DNA from: Bacillota bacterium | Lineage (GTDB): Bacteria > Bacillota > Clostridia > Lachnospirales > Cellulosilyticaceae | Length of the DNA stretch: 35,112 bases | Direction of reading: 5' to 3' | Assembly (NCBI GenBank): GCA_023410675.1 | Contig: JAEYPM010000036.1 | Coordinates: forward strand, 1 to 35,112 | Shown here: positions 24,162 through 31,839 of the stretch, piece after piece | How positions within the stretch are numbered: the stretch's first letter is position 1 | How the letters are laid out: each line of letters opens with the position of its first letter | Notes under the pieces: generated by a model | Told to the model about the DNA's origin: nothing | Databases searched by the model: none | The model's input: the letters and a program-made list of their open reading frames with translations, nothing else | Program-made: the position numbers and the translations under genes

Positions 24162-24797
24162 TTAGTTTGAAAAATATATTGACTTCATATAAGTTAAAGT
24201 TTCCCGCATATTAGCTAAAGGATTGATCTTTTTAAAATAACTATCTTCTTCCTCAATAGCAGCAGAAGATAGATAAGGATAATCCAATAAATCCCCTTCA
24301 TAAATGAGGGTCTCATGTAAAAGCTTCATTAACTTCTTTGGCGTCATTGTCTTTATTTCCTCATGTGATACTGTAAGTCCTACATTTTTTAACATCTCAA
24401 CAGCAAATTCCAAGCAAGTATAGGCTTTTTTGTTATTGCTTGAATGTTTGATGAGTAACTTTAAGGCACCTGTATAATTATAATAATAAGTTCCTCTAAG
24501 TTGATACATATTATTTATTAGCTCTGCTACATTAGTATAATCCTCTTTAGATACTTCTAATTGATAAATTTTCACAAGTGTCTTATTGTTTTTATTATGG
24601 GTAAGGATATTGATACTTTCCCGTACCATTCCGCCAACAAAAGGCGTGTAATATCTTCTTCTCGCAAAAGAATACATATAACTGAGCTCTTTGTCTAATG
24701 CCACAGAAACATGATTGTAAGGCTCATTTAATGCTCTTCTAATACACCAACCCATTTTCGTATTGGTTCGTGATACAATAATATATAGATAATGCAT
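24162..24797 (-). CDS. Permuted papain-fold (YiiX/NlpC-like) putative cysteine hydrolase
   Basis: 211 residues. In circularly permuted NlpC/P60-type proteins the catalytic His comes first and the Cys later. Here PYNHVSVAL (His29) comes first and AYTCLEFAVEML (Cys128, Glu130) later, with the MYSFARRR segment between, as in YiiX-like proteins. No signal peptide (MHYLYIIVSRTNTKMGW is the first strand and helix of the fold), so it may be cytoplasmic or act on lipid-linked or amide substrates near the membrane. AGGGGG lies 6 bases before the ATG. First gene of the four-gene unit running to 21423. The specific reaction is unknown. Confidence 0.7.
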   Translation of the reverse strand: MHYLYIIVSRTNTKMGWCIRRALNEPYNHVSVALDKELSYMYSFARRRYYTPFVGGMVRESINILTHNKNNKTLVKIYQLEVSKEDYTNVAELINNMYQLRGTYYYNYTGALKLLIKHSSNNKKAYTCLEFAVEMLKNVGLTVSHEEIKTMTPKKLMKLLHETLIYEGDLLDYPYLSSAAIEEEDSYFKKINPLANMRETLTYMKSIYFSN

Positions 24798-24961
24798 CCA
24801 GGTCCCCCTTCCCTTAGACCAATAATCATCTTTTCCCTTATTCTAATCATACCTTATTTTTAGATTTTTTTAAATAAAAAAGTGGAATTTCCAACACAAT
24901 ACTACTACTTCTTGTCATCTTTACATCTAAACTTTAACCCGTTTCAATTGTATACGACCAT

Positions 24962-25846
24962 TTAAAAAAGACTGAGCTGTTCGTTCTTATATTTCCCTTG
25001 ATAACTCTGAATAATCTCTTGCATCTTATAAATGATACTTAACTGATCACACTCATATTTTAAGAGCTGCCATAGCTGATTTGCTCTATTAGAACGACAT
25101 TCATAGGCGTTTTTAAATTCACTAATATATTTTTGTTTCATACCAGGAAAATGCTGATCGAGTTGCTCAAAAAAATACTCCCTCTGATTGTCTCGTAAGG
25201 TAAGTCCAAATAATGGAAAGACAAATCGTGATCCATTTTCTTTTGCCAAATGGAGGATGTCTCTAATATTTTCATCACTATCTTCAATAAAAGGTAATAC
25301 TGGCATAAGAAGTATTCCAGTATAAATACCTGCTTTGCTTAGCTGACTTATGACTTCTAGTCTCCTAGACGGAAGGGCAACATTGGGTTCAATTTTTTTA
25401 GCAAGGTTGTCATCAGATGTTGTTATAGTTATTTTTACCAGAACAGGGGTATGCTTTTTCATTTCACTAAGAATATCTATATCTCTTTCAATCAAAGGAC
25501 TCTTAGTGGCTATTGCTACGCCAAAACGATGATGGCAGAGTAACTCTAAAGCACCTCTTGTGAGTTTGTACTTCTTTTCAAATGGATTATAGGGGTCTGA
25601 CATAGCTCCCGTACCTACTACTCCTTTGTTTCGTTTGCCCCTTAGTTCTTTTTCTAGAAGCATGAGGGCATCTTTTTTAGCTCGAACAGTATCAAAGTTT
25701 TCTACCTGATAACATGAGCTTCTCGAATCACAATAAATGCACCCATGACAACATCCTTTATAGATATTCATAGTGTAGTTCGTTGCAAACCAGTTATTGT
25801 TTTGCTGGTAACTTGATAATATTTGTTTTGCTGGGATAAATTCCAT
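24962..25846 (-). CDS. Radical SAM protein, SPL-like (Rv2578c/YgiQ-neighbouring group)
   Basis: About 294 residues. The CxxxCxxC [4Fe-4S] motif is CHGCIYC in KGCCHGCIYCDSRSSCYQ (Cys32 or 33, Cys36, Cys39), followed by GTGAMSDPYNPFEKKYKLTRGALELL, a block shared with spore-photoproduct-lyase-like radical SAM proteins of unknown function. Start: ATG 25846 (MEFIPAKQIL) follows AAGGTGAG by 4 bases; the longer frame from 25927 has no site. The C-terminal region (YECRSNRANQLWQLLKYECDQL) is helical. Family members are widespread in anaerobes; the substrate is not known. Appears monocistronic. Confidence 0.85.
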   Translation of the reverse strand: MEFIPAKQILSSYQQNNNWFATNYTMNIYKGCCHGCIYCDSRSSCYQVENFDTVRAKKDALMLLEKELRGKRNKGVVGTGAMSDPYNPFEKKYKLTRGALELLCHHRFGVAIATKSPLIERDIDILSEMKKHTPVLVKITITTSDDNLAKKIEPNVALPSRRLEVISQLSKAGIYTGILLMPVLPFIEDSDENIRDILHLAKENGSRFVFPLFGLTLRDNQREYFFEQLDQHFPGMKQKYISEFKNAYECRSNRANQLWQLLKYECDQLSIIYKMQEIIQSYQGKYKNEQLSLF

Positions 25847-26052
25847 AATGCTCACCTTATACTTTTTTATTATTATACACCTTATAGCAAAGCTTGTCTT
25901 TTTATTATACTCTTGTTCATATTTCATAAATTATCATTTATAATTAATAAAGTTAAATAATAAGGGAGGACACTTATTAATCTTATCAAGCAATCATAGC
26001 TCTTAACACAAAGTTAACACAAGTGATGAAAGACTATCAGAATGTTCGCAAA

Positions 26053-26152
26053 GGGTATTCAATAATTTATTGAGAATATAGTCAGGGTATTTTGCAAAAA
26101 AATATAATTAATATACTAGACTACTATTATTTTTGATGATTTATGGTATAAT
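26053..26152 (+). promoter_or_regulatory. Promoter and repeat elements upstream of the HPr-like gene
   Basis: An extended -10, TGGTATAAT (26144-26152), lacks a good -35. Upstream, GGGTATT occurs as direct repeats at 26053-26059 and 26085-26091 (32 bp apart, three turns). TCAATAA/TTATTGA (26059-26073) forms a perfect 7-bp dyad with a 1-base centre. Such a layout at a promoter with a poor -35 suggests activator binding; this is inference. Confidence 0.45.
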
Positions 26153-26186
26153 AATATTTATTATTTGACTTCATAGGAGGCTTAAA

Positions 26187-26429
26187 ATGACAAACATAAA
26201 AATTGCTAACATTACAGATGTAGAACGTTTTTTTAACACAGTAGATAGATGTAAAGGAGAAATTGAACTCTTAACATCAGAGGGAGACAGACTCAACCTA
26301 CGCTCAAAACTCTGTCAATATGTATCATTATCTAGTATTTTTTCTGAAGCAAAGATCGATGAAATTACATTAGCTGTTTCTGACCCATCTGATGTAGAAT
26401 TACTTCTTCAATATCTTATAACAAGATAA
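26187..26429 (+). CDS. HPr-like protein lacking the phosphorylated histidine
   Basis: 80 residues, the size of the PTS phosphocarrier HPr. The pattern GEIELLTSEGDRLNLRSKLCQYVSLSSIFSEAKIDEITLAVSDPSDVELLLQYL follows HPr strand/helix order. LNLRSKLCQYVSL aligns with the HPr Ser46 region (LKSIMGVMSL), with Ser40 in place. The His15 region (HARPA) is replaced by VERFFNT, so it cannot act in the PTS phosphorelay. Similar His-less HPr-like proteins occur in clostridia. AGGAGG with 7 bases precedes the ATG. Monocistronic, with a strong terminator. Role unknown; a regulatory or adaptor role is possible. Confidence 0.65.
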   Translation: MTNIKIANITDVERFFNTVDRCKGEIELLTSEGDRLNLRSKLCQYVSLSSIFSEAKIDEITLAVSDPSDVELLLQYLITR

Positions 26430-26508
26430 TCTGTGCTATTTATAGTATATCTTATACTCTATAAGTAGACAAAAGTATGTCAGGTTTTCTATTAATATAT
26501 TTGTATAT

Positions 26509-26534
26509 AAAAAGGAGCTCTCAAGCTCCTTTTT
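26509..26534 (+). terminator. Intrinsic terminator after the HPr-like gene
   Basis: AAAAAGGAGCT and AGCTCCTTTTT pair perfectly (11 bp) around CTCA, followed by further T residues. It can also serve the leftward gene ending at 26572. Confidence 0.9.
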
Positions 26535-26571
26535 TCTCTTATATTCATTTCATGCAAATTTCAGCCAACCA

Positions 26572-27030
26572 TTAAGTTATATTTTGTCCTTGAATATACT
26601 CCTCTAAAAGTTTTGCCGCATACGCTACAAGTTCTACACAAGGACGCTTTTTATAATAATGTTTTGTCCTATCTTCTGGGATATAGCTTTCGTGGTTAAC
26701 AGATAATCCTAATAATTCTCTGCATACTATTGAGTCATATTGTTTCTCAAAATCCTTTGCAAATTCTTGAACCAATTTATAATGCATTGTCTTCTTGTTT
26801 TTATCTAAAGGGTCTATGTATCCATATTTCATGCCAAGAACCATAAATGCCCCACTCACTGCCCCACATACTTCTCTCAGTCTTCCCATCCCCCCACCAA
26901 AGGAAGAGGCTATTTTTAATGCTGTTTCACATTCTAAACCCGTTTCATCGCAAAAAGCAGCAAAGACGGCTTGCGAACAATTATATCCCTGATGAAATAA
27001 TTCCTTTGCTCTATCTGAATGACTACCCAC
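26572..27030 (-). CDS. C_GCAxxG_C_C family redox protein
   Basis: 152 residues. The family's cysteine pattern is complete: Cys18 in GYNCSQAV, CGAVSG at 55-60 (the C-GCAxxG core), Cys103 in SIVCRELLG and Cys131 in RPCVELV. Glycine-rich SFGGGMGRLREVCGA precedes the core. Members are small, cytoplasmic or membrane-associated, and proposed to carry metal or redox chemistry; no activity is established. GTG start at 27030, with GGGGGTGAG 7 bases upstream. Follows the FMN-binding gene by 49 bases in a TetR-led operon. Confidence 0.9.
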   Translation of the reverse strand: MGSHSDRAKELFHQGYNCSQAVFAAFCDETGLECETALKIASSFGGGMGRLREVCGAVSGAFMVLGMKYGYIDPLDKNKKTMHYKLVQEFAKDFEKQYDSIVCRELLGLSVNHESYIPEDRTKHYYKKRPCVELVAYAAKLLEEYIQGQNIT

Positions 27031-27079
27031 TACTTATCTCACCCCCCTATACTTTATTCATAAAGTCCTTAGTATTCGC

Positions 27080-27520
27080 TTAATCTGGACTAAGATACTT
27101 AGCTTTTTTCAGTGCTATTTCTACTGCTTTCTTAATGACTGTACTTGAATTTGTCGCACCAGATACTGCATCGACATGAAGACTCTGTGATCTTATTATA
27201 TCACTAATGATATTTTCTGCACTGCTACCTTTTTCATTTTTATGCTCTAACAACTTGATACTTACAATACTTCCATCTTTCACAGTAACTTCAACTTTTA
27301 CATAAATAAACCCTACGTCATAGTCTCCTGTATAGATTCCATTTGGAATTTTACTAATATCAAGATCTTGAATTTGAGTATTTTCCACCTTTTCTCTATA
27401 ATTGCTCACCCTATTTATGTATAGCCATAAAGCTATTGCTCCTATTACTAATATTATCACACCTACTACTATACCAATACGAAAAGATGTGTTTTCCCAT
27501 CTTTCCCATCTATTACTCAT
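27080..27520 (-). CDS. Membrane-anchored FMN-binding domain protein
   Basis: 146 residues. One transmembrane helix (residues about 14-36) is followed by an extracellular FMN-binding domain (NGIYTGDYDVGFIYVKVEVTVKDGSIVSIKLLEHKNEKG). The flavinylation motif DAVSGATNSS (117-126) is where ApbE transferases attach FMN through phosphoester linkage to Thr or Ser in RnfG/NqrC-like proteins. Probably carries electrons across or outside the membrane in extracellular redox chemistry. Between a TetR gene and a C_GCAxxG_C_C gene on the same strand (51- and 49-base gaps). No apbE lies in the window. GGGGCG lies before the ATG. Confidence 0.92.
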   Translation of the reverse strand: MSNRWERWENTSFRIGIVVGVIILVIGAIALWLYINRVSNYREKVENTQIQDLDISKIPNGIYTGDYDVGFIYVKVEVTVKDGSIVSIKLLEHKNEKGSSAENIISDIIRSQSLHVDAVSGATNSSTVIKKAVEIALKKAKYLSPD

Positions 27521-27571
27521 AATATCGCCCCTATTCTTCTATTGTCCCTATATGTAGAGTGCAGATAATAG

Positions 27572-28204
27572 CTACATTTTGATTGACTGATATAATAGTT
27601 CAAAGCTATATTGTAGGAATTCCTGCTCAGATAGATTAAAGCACTTCTCAAAATACTTGTTTTTCTCTTTACTTATGTGTATAACCCCAAAAATACTACC
27701 CCATAAAGTAAAAGCTGCTTGAGGCAACTTGATATCACTTCTTATGGCCCCTTCAGCTACCCCTCCTTTAAACATGCTCAATATTTCTTTGTTAATCGCT
27801 TCACCCACCTCATATATCTCATGATATATCTTTGGTGTTTGCTCTAGCTCTAAATCCACGTTAATTTCTGTAAAAATACTTTTATAATAAAACAAATGTT
27901 CCTTTTGAAAATCATAAGTAGCATAACACACTGAAAAGAACTGTGACTTAAAATCCTTTTTCTTTCCAATACATGCTTTAACTTGAACAAGAAGCATCTT
28001 CATTGCATGTAGTGTCATACAGCTAATAATTTCATCTTTGTTTTTAAAATAAACATATAAAGTTGCTTTACTATATCCTGCTTCTTTTGCAATATCATCC
28101 ATCGAGATATTTTCTATTCCTTTAACTAGGAATAACTTCTGTGAGGCATCTATGATATTGCCTCTATGAAACTTTGTAAGAGCTTCTTTTTTACTCTCCT
28201 TCAT
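27572..28204 (-). CDS. TetR/AcrR-family transcriptional repressor (first)
   Basis: 210 residues. Residues about 10-58 form the TetR helix-turn-helix (RGNIIDASQKLFLVKGIENISMDDIAKEAGYSKATLYVYFKNKDEII), matching consensus closely. The rest is the helical ligand-binding and dimerisation domain. AAAGGAG precedes the ATG by 5 bases. First gene of an operon with the FMN-binding and C_GCAxxG_C_C genes. It has a perfect-consensus promoter with a palindromic operator candidate at the start point (28358-28406), so autorepression is likely. Ligand unknown; a redox-active or toxic small molecule fits the neighbours. Confidence 0.93.
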   Translation of the reverse strand: MKESKKEALTKFHRGNIIDASQKLFLVKGIENISMDDIAKEAGYSKATLYVYFKNKDEIISCMTLHAMKMLLVQVKACIGKKKDFKSQFFSVCYATYDFQKEHLFYYKSIFTEINVDLELEQTPKIYHEIYEVGEAINKEILSMFKGGVAEGAIRSDIKLPQAAFTLWGSIFGVIHISKEKNKYFEKCFNLSEQEFLQYSFELLYQSIKM

Positions 28205-28357
28205 GGTGTCTCCTTTCTAACCCCCTAAGTATCCCTATATAAAGAAACTTCACTTATTTGAACACCTAGATATTGTTTCTCTTAAGTGGACGCACAAGGT
28301 ATAGTTTAATTTCTAATATGTGAATTCTATAAACAGATTGAACCATAAGTATATAAT

Positions 28358-28406
28358 TTAAACTATTAGTTTAATTTATTATAATTTAATTGTTATTAAC
28401 TGTCAA
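28358..28406 (-). promoter_or_regulatory. Consensus promoter with palindromic operator of the first TetR operon
   Basis: Leftward TTGACA (28401-28406), 17 bases, TATAAT (28378-28383), a perfect sigma-A promoter. TTAAACTA-T-TAGTTTAA (28358-28374) is a perfect dyad that covers the expected start point. Leader of about 165 bases to the TetR ATG; nothing else recognisable in 28205-28357. Confidence 0.78.
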
Positions 28407-28467
28407 TTTATTTTCATATTACTTATATTTCATGACTTGATTAAATGTGCTTGATAAAGCAAGATAG

Positions 28468-28974
28468 GTTAAAATAGGTTCGAACAATTTACATAATATC
28501 TATACACTATACTCCGAACCATCGGTCTGGGTCTATTCTGACAAGGAAATCCTAACCTTTATAGAAGATGCAAATATTCATCTTGATAGGCTACTAAATA
28601 ATTATGCTCATGATAACTATGACTTCCAAGCAATATTTACAAAGGCTAATCATGAATATATTGGTGAGGCAGGCATATTATCTTTTAATGCCAAACATAA
28701 AAGAGCTGTGATTGGCTACAATTTACTTCCAAAATATTGGAGCAAGGGCTATGCAACCGAAGTCACTAAAGAATTAGTGAGATATTTATTTGAAGAACTT
28801 AAGCTTGAAAGAGTTGAAGCACTAACCTGTGATAAAAACATCCCTTCTCAAAATGTCCTTAAAAAATCAGGATTCATTCAAGAAGGGCTTCTTAGAAATT
28901 TTGCACTCATTAATAATATGTATGTAAATGTATGTTACTTTGGTATGATAAGTAAAGACTATTTTAAAGCTTAG
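28468..28974 (+). pseudogene. RimJ/RimL-type GNAT N-acetyltransferase, N-terminally truncated
   Basis: The frame is open from 28468 after a TAG. It reads LHNIYTLYSEPSVWVYSDKE (the family's DLxxLYxLYSDPEV block), then GEAGILSF, then VIGYNLLPKYWSKGYATEVTKELV (acetyl-CoA binding motif A) and NVLKKSGFIQEGLLRN. About 15-20 N-terminal residues (the TERLxLRPF strand) and any start codon with a ribosome binding site are missing. The first ATG (28708) lies inside motif A and would give a non-functional 88-residue product. Inferred: decayed acetyltransferase gene. Divergent from the TetR operon; its 3' end overlaps the convergent reductase gene by 4 bases. Confidence 0.75.
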
Positions 28975-29678
28975 GACTTTTTCCATGGCCTTTTTTTATC
29001 AAGCCATCCTTTTTCACGCCAGTACTCTTTTTCAGTAGGGCTTGCACTCCAATTGGCTTTTTGCATGCCACCCATCATCTGAAATACAAATCTTGTCTTA
29101 ATTCCTACTCTAGGAACTTTTACATTATTTATTGCCTCTGCAATTTTAGTTATATCTTTTTCTATCTTTACCTTTTTCTTGCTTGATACACCGTTCCATC
29201 TCATCGCTTGAACACTAACTGCATAAGTTTTTATCCAAGGTATGCCCCAGTAAAAGAGTGAAGTGGTTATATCTTTTGATGCTGATTTTGCTCCACTTCC
29301 TGCAGCAGTAGAAATCACAACAGCCTTTTTCATAAACATACATGATCTTGGGCGATGAGACATCCAATAGGTGAAGGTTAAATCAATGAATGATTTCATA
29401 GGTGCAGATGCTCTCATGCAATAGGTAGGGGTGGTAAAAATCAATACATCAGCACTTTCTATCGCATCAGTAATTATCTTCTTTTCATCATAAAACGGGC
29501 ACGCGCTATCGTCTTCTATACATTTATAGCAGCCCACACAAAAATGATTAAGATCTTTAGGCAAAAAGAATTCTGAAACTTCCTTGTCACACTTTATCTT
29601 ATCAATGAGCATTTGTCCTATATGATAAGTACTTCCCTTATGATTTTGTCCATGAATGATTGTAATTTTCATGATCAT
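28971..29678 (-). CDS. NADPH-dependent FMN reductase / flavodoxin-fold protein
   Basis: About 235 residues. ITIIHGQNHKGSTYHIGQML matches the FMN phosphate-binding loop of flavodoxin-like NAD(P)H:FMN reductases. The FCVGCYKCIEDDSACPFYDEK block with four cysteines and SADVLIFTTPTYCMRASAPMKSFIDLT are typical of the iron-sulfur-flavoprotein/NQO-like clostridial subgroup. The C-terminus is helical. Starts at 29693, 29678 and 29672 are possible; AAGGG gives 5 bases to ATG 29678. Likely reduces flavin or quinone-type compounds in the cytoplasm. It lies alone, convergent with the GNAT remnant. Confidence 0.88.
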   Translation of the reverse strand: MIMKITIIHGQNHKGSTYHIGQMLIDKIKCDKEVSEFFLPKDLNHFCVGCYKCIEDDSACPFYDEKKIITDAIESADVLIFTTPTYCMRASAPMKSFIDLTFTYWMSHRPRSCMFMKKAVVISTAAGSGAKSASKDITTSLFYWGIPWIKTYAVSVQAMRWNGVSSKKKVKIEKDITKIAEAINNVKVPRVGIKTRFVFQMMGGMQKANWSASPTEKEYWREKGWLDKKRPWKKS

Positions 29679-29760
29679 TCCATCCCTTTTCATATTAATT
29701 TAATAGTTATTAACGTTTTTCTGCCTTTGAAATGAACCTTGTGAATCTGATATCTGCTTA

Positions 29761-30885
29761 TTAATGTGGCGTCTCTTTATTTGCATGGGTATTAGATTTC
29801 ACTAAGCTTCTCAGGTTGCTGTAAACTTCATACAATCCCAAACAAATGCTATAAGAAATTACATTAATAACTATAAATCCAATGAGGTTCTTCATATTCC
29901 ATATATGGATAACAATATATCCTACGCCAGCTAAAAGTGCCATATGAATAAGATAAACAAAGAAATTACATTTATTGATATAGCTTAGAACTTTTGAATT
30001 CTTCTTAGGAATCCATGAATGTGCTCCTCCAACTATTGCAAATACTGTTAATATCCTCAGTAGTTTTGCACTATAATGCCACATCCAAAATAGCCATGAG
30101 CTATGCTTACTGTAATCCACCTTAAATAACCCTACTAGGAAAAAAGTCATCAGTAGAATACTCGCTATTATATATCCCCATTTATCCCTGTCTGTTGCTT
30201 CTTGATATTTGTCACTTGTTTTAAACAAATAGCCGAGTACAAAAAGATAAAAATAGGCTATAGGATTCATTTCATCCAGAATACCTACTAAGAACAGAAA
30301 TGGATATGGGAGCATCACTAAAATAAGTCTATACGGTTTATAAAAGAAATTTCCAAGAGCATCAAATACCTTTTGTGCTTTCTCACTGCTTCCCCACTTG
30401 AAAAATGGAATAAGAATCATAGAAAATACAAACAAGAATATGAGGAACCATACATGCATTGGTGAGAAACCTGGTGTTGTTCCTGTTAAATCCTCTGATA
30501 TCTTAGTAAAAAACAGTTTATAATTTTCCCAATAGGATAGAGTCGTTCCCTTTTGAATTCCATATAAAAAGGAATCAAAAGGATTTAGAAAAACAATAAC
30601 AAGTATTGCTGGAATCAGTAACTTAAATGTTCTATTTCTTGCAAAATCGCCTATACCTCTACTTGTGACAGAATATCTTGCGGTAATTCCAGCTATAAAG
30701 AAAAGGATCGTCATATGAAATCTAGTCATAAAGGCTTCTATATATTCGCAAGCTAGACTATTTGCTCCTGATCTCACATAAAAAATTGCCGTCTCTCTTG
30801 TCATAAAAATAATTAAACTATGATAAAATATAATGCTTAGTACAATAATACTTCTTACCCAATCTAAGTCATATCTTCTTTTCAT
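29761..30885 (-). CDS. Acyltransferase 3 family membrane protein
   Basis: About 374 residues, roughly ten transmembrane helices. The N-terminal RRYDLDWVRSIIVLSIIFYHS carries the family's RxxxLDxxR...H pattern (His as proposed catalytic base). FHMTILFFIAGITARYS and FSPMHVWFLIFLFVFSM are further family blocks. Such proteins transfer acetyl or other acyl groups to cell-surface sugars or lipids. Start at ATG 30885 with GAGGGAG 8 bases upstream; a TTG at 30906 would overlap the TetR gene by 4 bases. Follows the second TetR gene by 17 bases, so probably repressed by it. Substrate unknown. Confidence 0.9.
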   Translation of the reverse strand: MKRRYDLDWVRSIIVLSIIFYHSLIIFMTRETAIFYVRSGANSLACEYIEAFMTRFHMTILFFIAGITARYSVTSRGIGDFARNRTFKLLIPAILVIVFLNPFDSFLYGIQKGTTLSYWENYKLFFTKISEDLTGTTPGFSPMHVWFLIFLFVFSMILIPFFKWGSSEKAQKVFDALGNFFYKPYRLILVMLPYPFLFLVGILDEMNPIAYFYLFVLGYLFKTSDKYQEATDRDKWGYIIASILLMTFFLVGLFKVDYSKHSSWLFWMWHYSAKLLRILTVFAIVGGAHSWIPKKNSKVLSYINKCNFFVYLIHMALLAGVGYIVIHIWNMKNLIGFIVINVISYSICLGLYEVYSNLRSLVKSNTHANKETPH

Positions 30886-30902
30886 TTTCTCCACTCCCTC
30901 GT

Positions 30903-31457
30903 TCAAATGGCTTCCATTACATTTCTTACATACACCTTAGCAAAGGTATCTAGCTCTGTTACATATCGCTCAGTCAATTCGGTCCAAAAACCAGGACAAC
31001 TTAATGAAGAAGCTACCATCAATACTTTTGCAAAAACCTCTTCTTGATTAAGCCCTTCGTGCAAATGAAGTACCAGTCGGCTAAGTGCCTGCATCTGCAC
31101 ATGAATACGAGTCTTTGTAGCCTCATCAATACCATATTGCTGATACATGACTTGCTCTGAGCGTAAAACACCTGTAGAATGAAGCTCATATTTAAGTACT
31201 TTTATACCAAAGTCTATGGCAATGTCCATTGTAATTTCTTTAACTTCTAATAACTCCCTATAAAAAGCCATCATTTCATCCCAATATTTTCCCATAAGTA
31301 GATTAAAAAGCCTCGTCTTATTTCCAAAATGATAATTCACCGCTGCAACATTGACGCCAGCTTCTACTGCAATTTCACGTATTGTAATTGAATTAAAATC
31401 CTTTGTCTCCATAAGCTTCATAGATGCTTCCATAATGGCTTGTTTGCTATCAACCAA
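30903..31457 (-). CDS. TetR-family transcriptional repressor (second), probable TTG start
   Basis: About 184 residues. KQAIMEASMKLMETKDFNSITIREIAVEAGVNVAAVNYHFGNKTRLFNLLM is the TetR DNA-binding domain (residues about 4-55). The rest is the helical effector domain. Start: the longest frame begins at ATG 31475 with only a weak purine tract, whereas GAGGGAG followed by 5 bases and TTG 31457 gives MVDSKQAIMEA, like most TetR N-termini. The choice is likely but not certain. Co-transcribed with the acyltransferase. Controlled by a promoter overlapped by a long inverted repeat (31538-31608). No close similarity to the TetR at 27572 beyond the fold. Confidence 0.85.
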   Translation of the reverse strand: MVDSKQAIMEASMKLMETKDFNSITIREIAVEAGVNVAAVNYHFGNKTRLFNLLMGKYWDEMMAFYRELLEVKEITMDIAIDFGIKVLKYELHSTGVLRSEQVMYQQYGIDEATKTRIHVQMQALSRLVLHLHEGLNQEEVFAKVLMVASSLSCPGFWTELTERYVTELDTFAKVYVRNVMEAI

Positions 31458-31537
31458 CTGTTCTCCCTCTTTCATTTCTTCTTTTATCAGACATAAGTTC
31501 TATCACTAAAGCCAACGGTTTAAAAGCTACATTTCAA

Positions 31538-31608
31538 AAAATTAATTGAAACAAACGATTTAAACACTTGTTTTAATTAATTTTATCAATGTTTATTATA
31601 ATAGTCAA
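31538..31608 (-). promoter_or_regulatory. Promoter and long inverted-repeat operator of the TetR/acyltransferase operon
   Basis: Leftward TTGACT (31603-31608), 17 bases, TAAAAT (31580-31585). AAAATTAATTGAAACAA (31538-31554) and TTGTTTTAATTAATTTT (31568-31584) are inverted copies with one mismatch in 17, spaced 13 bases, covering the -10 and the start point. A shorter CAAACGATTT/AACACTTG dyad sits inside, and a related AACGGTTTAAAA lies nearby at about 31514. Likely TetR-protein binding. Between here and 31692 I see nothing else. Confidence 0.72.
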
Positions 31609-31692
31609 TAGGGGGACTCTATTTATAGAGATTAATATAAATTAAGAAGCATATTTGTAAATTGAGTTATAATGAATATTAACTAATTAAGA

Positions 31693-31738
31693 GAAATAAA
31701 AATGTAGTGGGAAATAAAAATGTAGTGAGAAATAAAAA
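31693..31738. repeat. Small tandem repeat, 18-bp unit, 2.5 copies
   Basis: GAAATAAAAATGTAGTG followed by G or A, at 31693-31710 and 31711-31728, then a partial third copy to 31738. Non-coding, between the TetR gene and the metallopeptidase terminator. Could vary in copy number between strains. Confidence 0.85.
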
Positions 31739-31776
31739 AGATACTAATTAATATGTGTATTAATTAATATCTTTTT
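31735..31776 (-). terminator. Terminator of the YgjP-like metallopeptidase gene
   Basis: AAAAAGATACTAATTAATA and its inverted copy (31758-31776), 19 bp with one mismatch around TGTG. It lies 64 bases beyond the leftward stop at 31840. The stem is A+T-rich with a T-run; terminator role plausible. Confidence 0.65.
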
Positions 31777-31839
31777 AATGAAGGTAAATGCTTAACTTCA
31801 TAATCTAAATTTGCTTGTAGGTAATGAGCATTTATGTAA

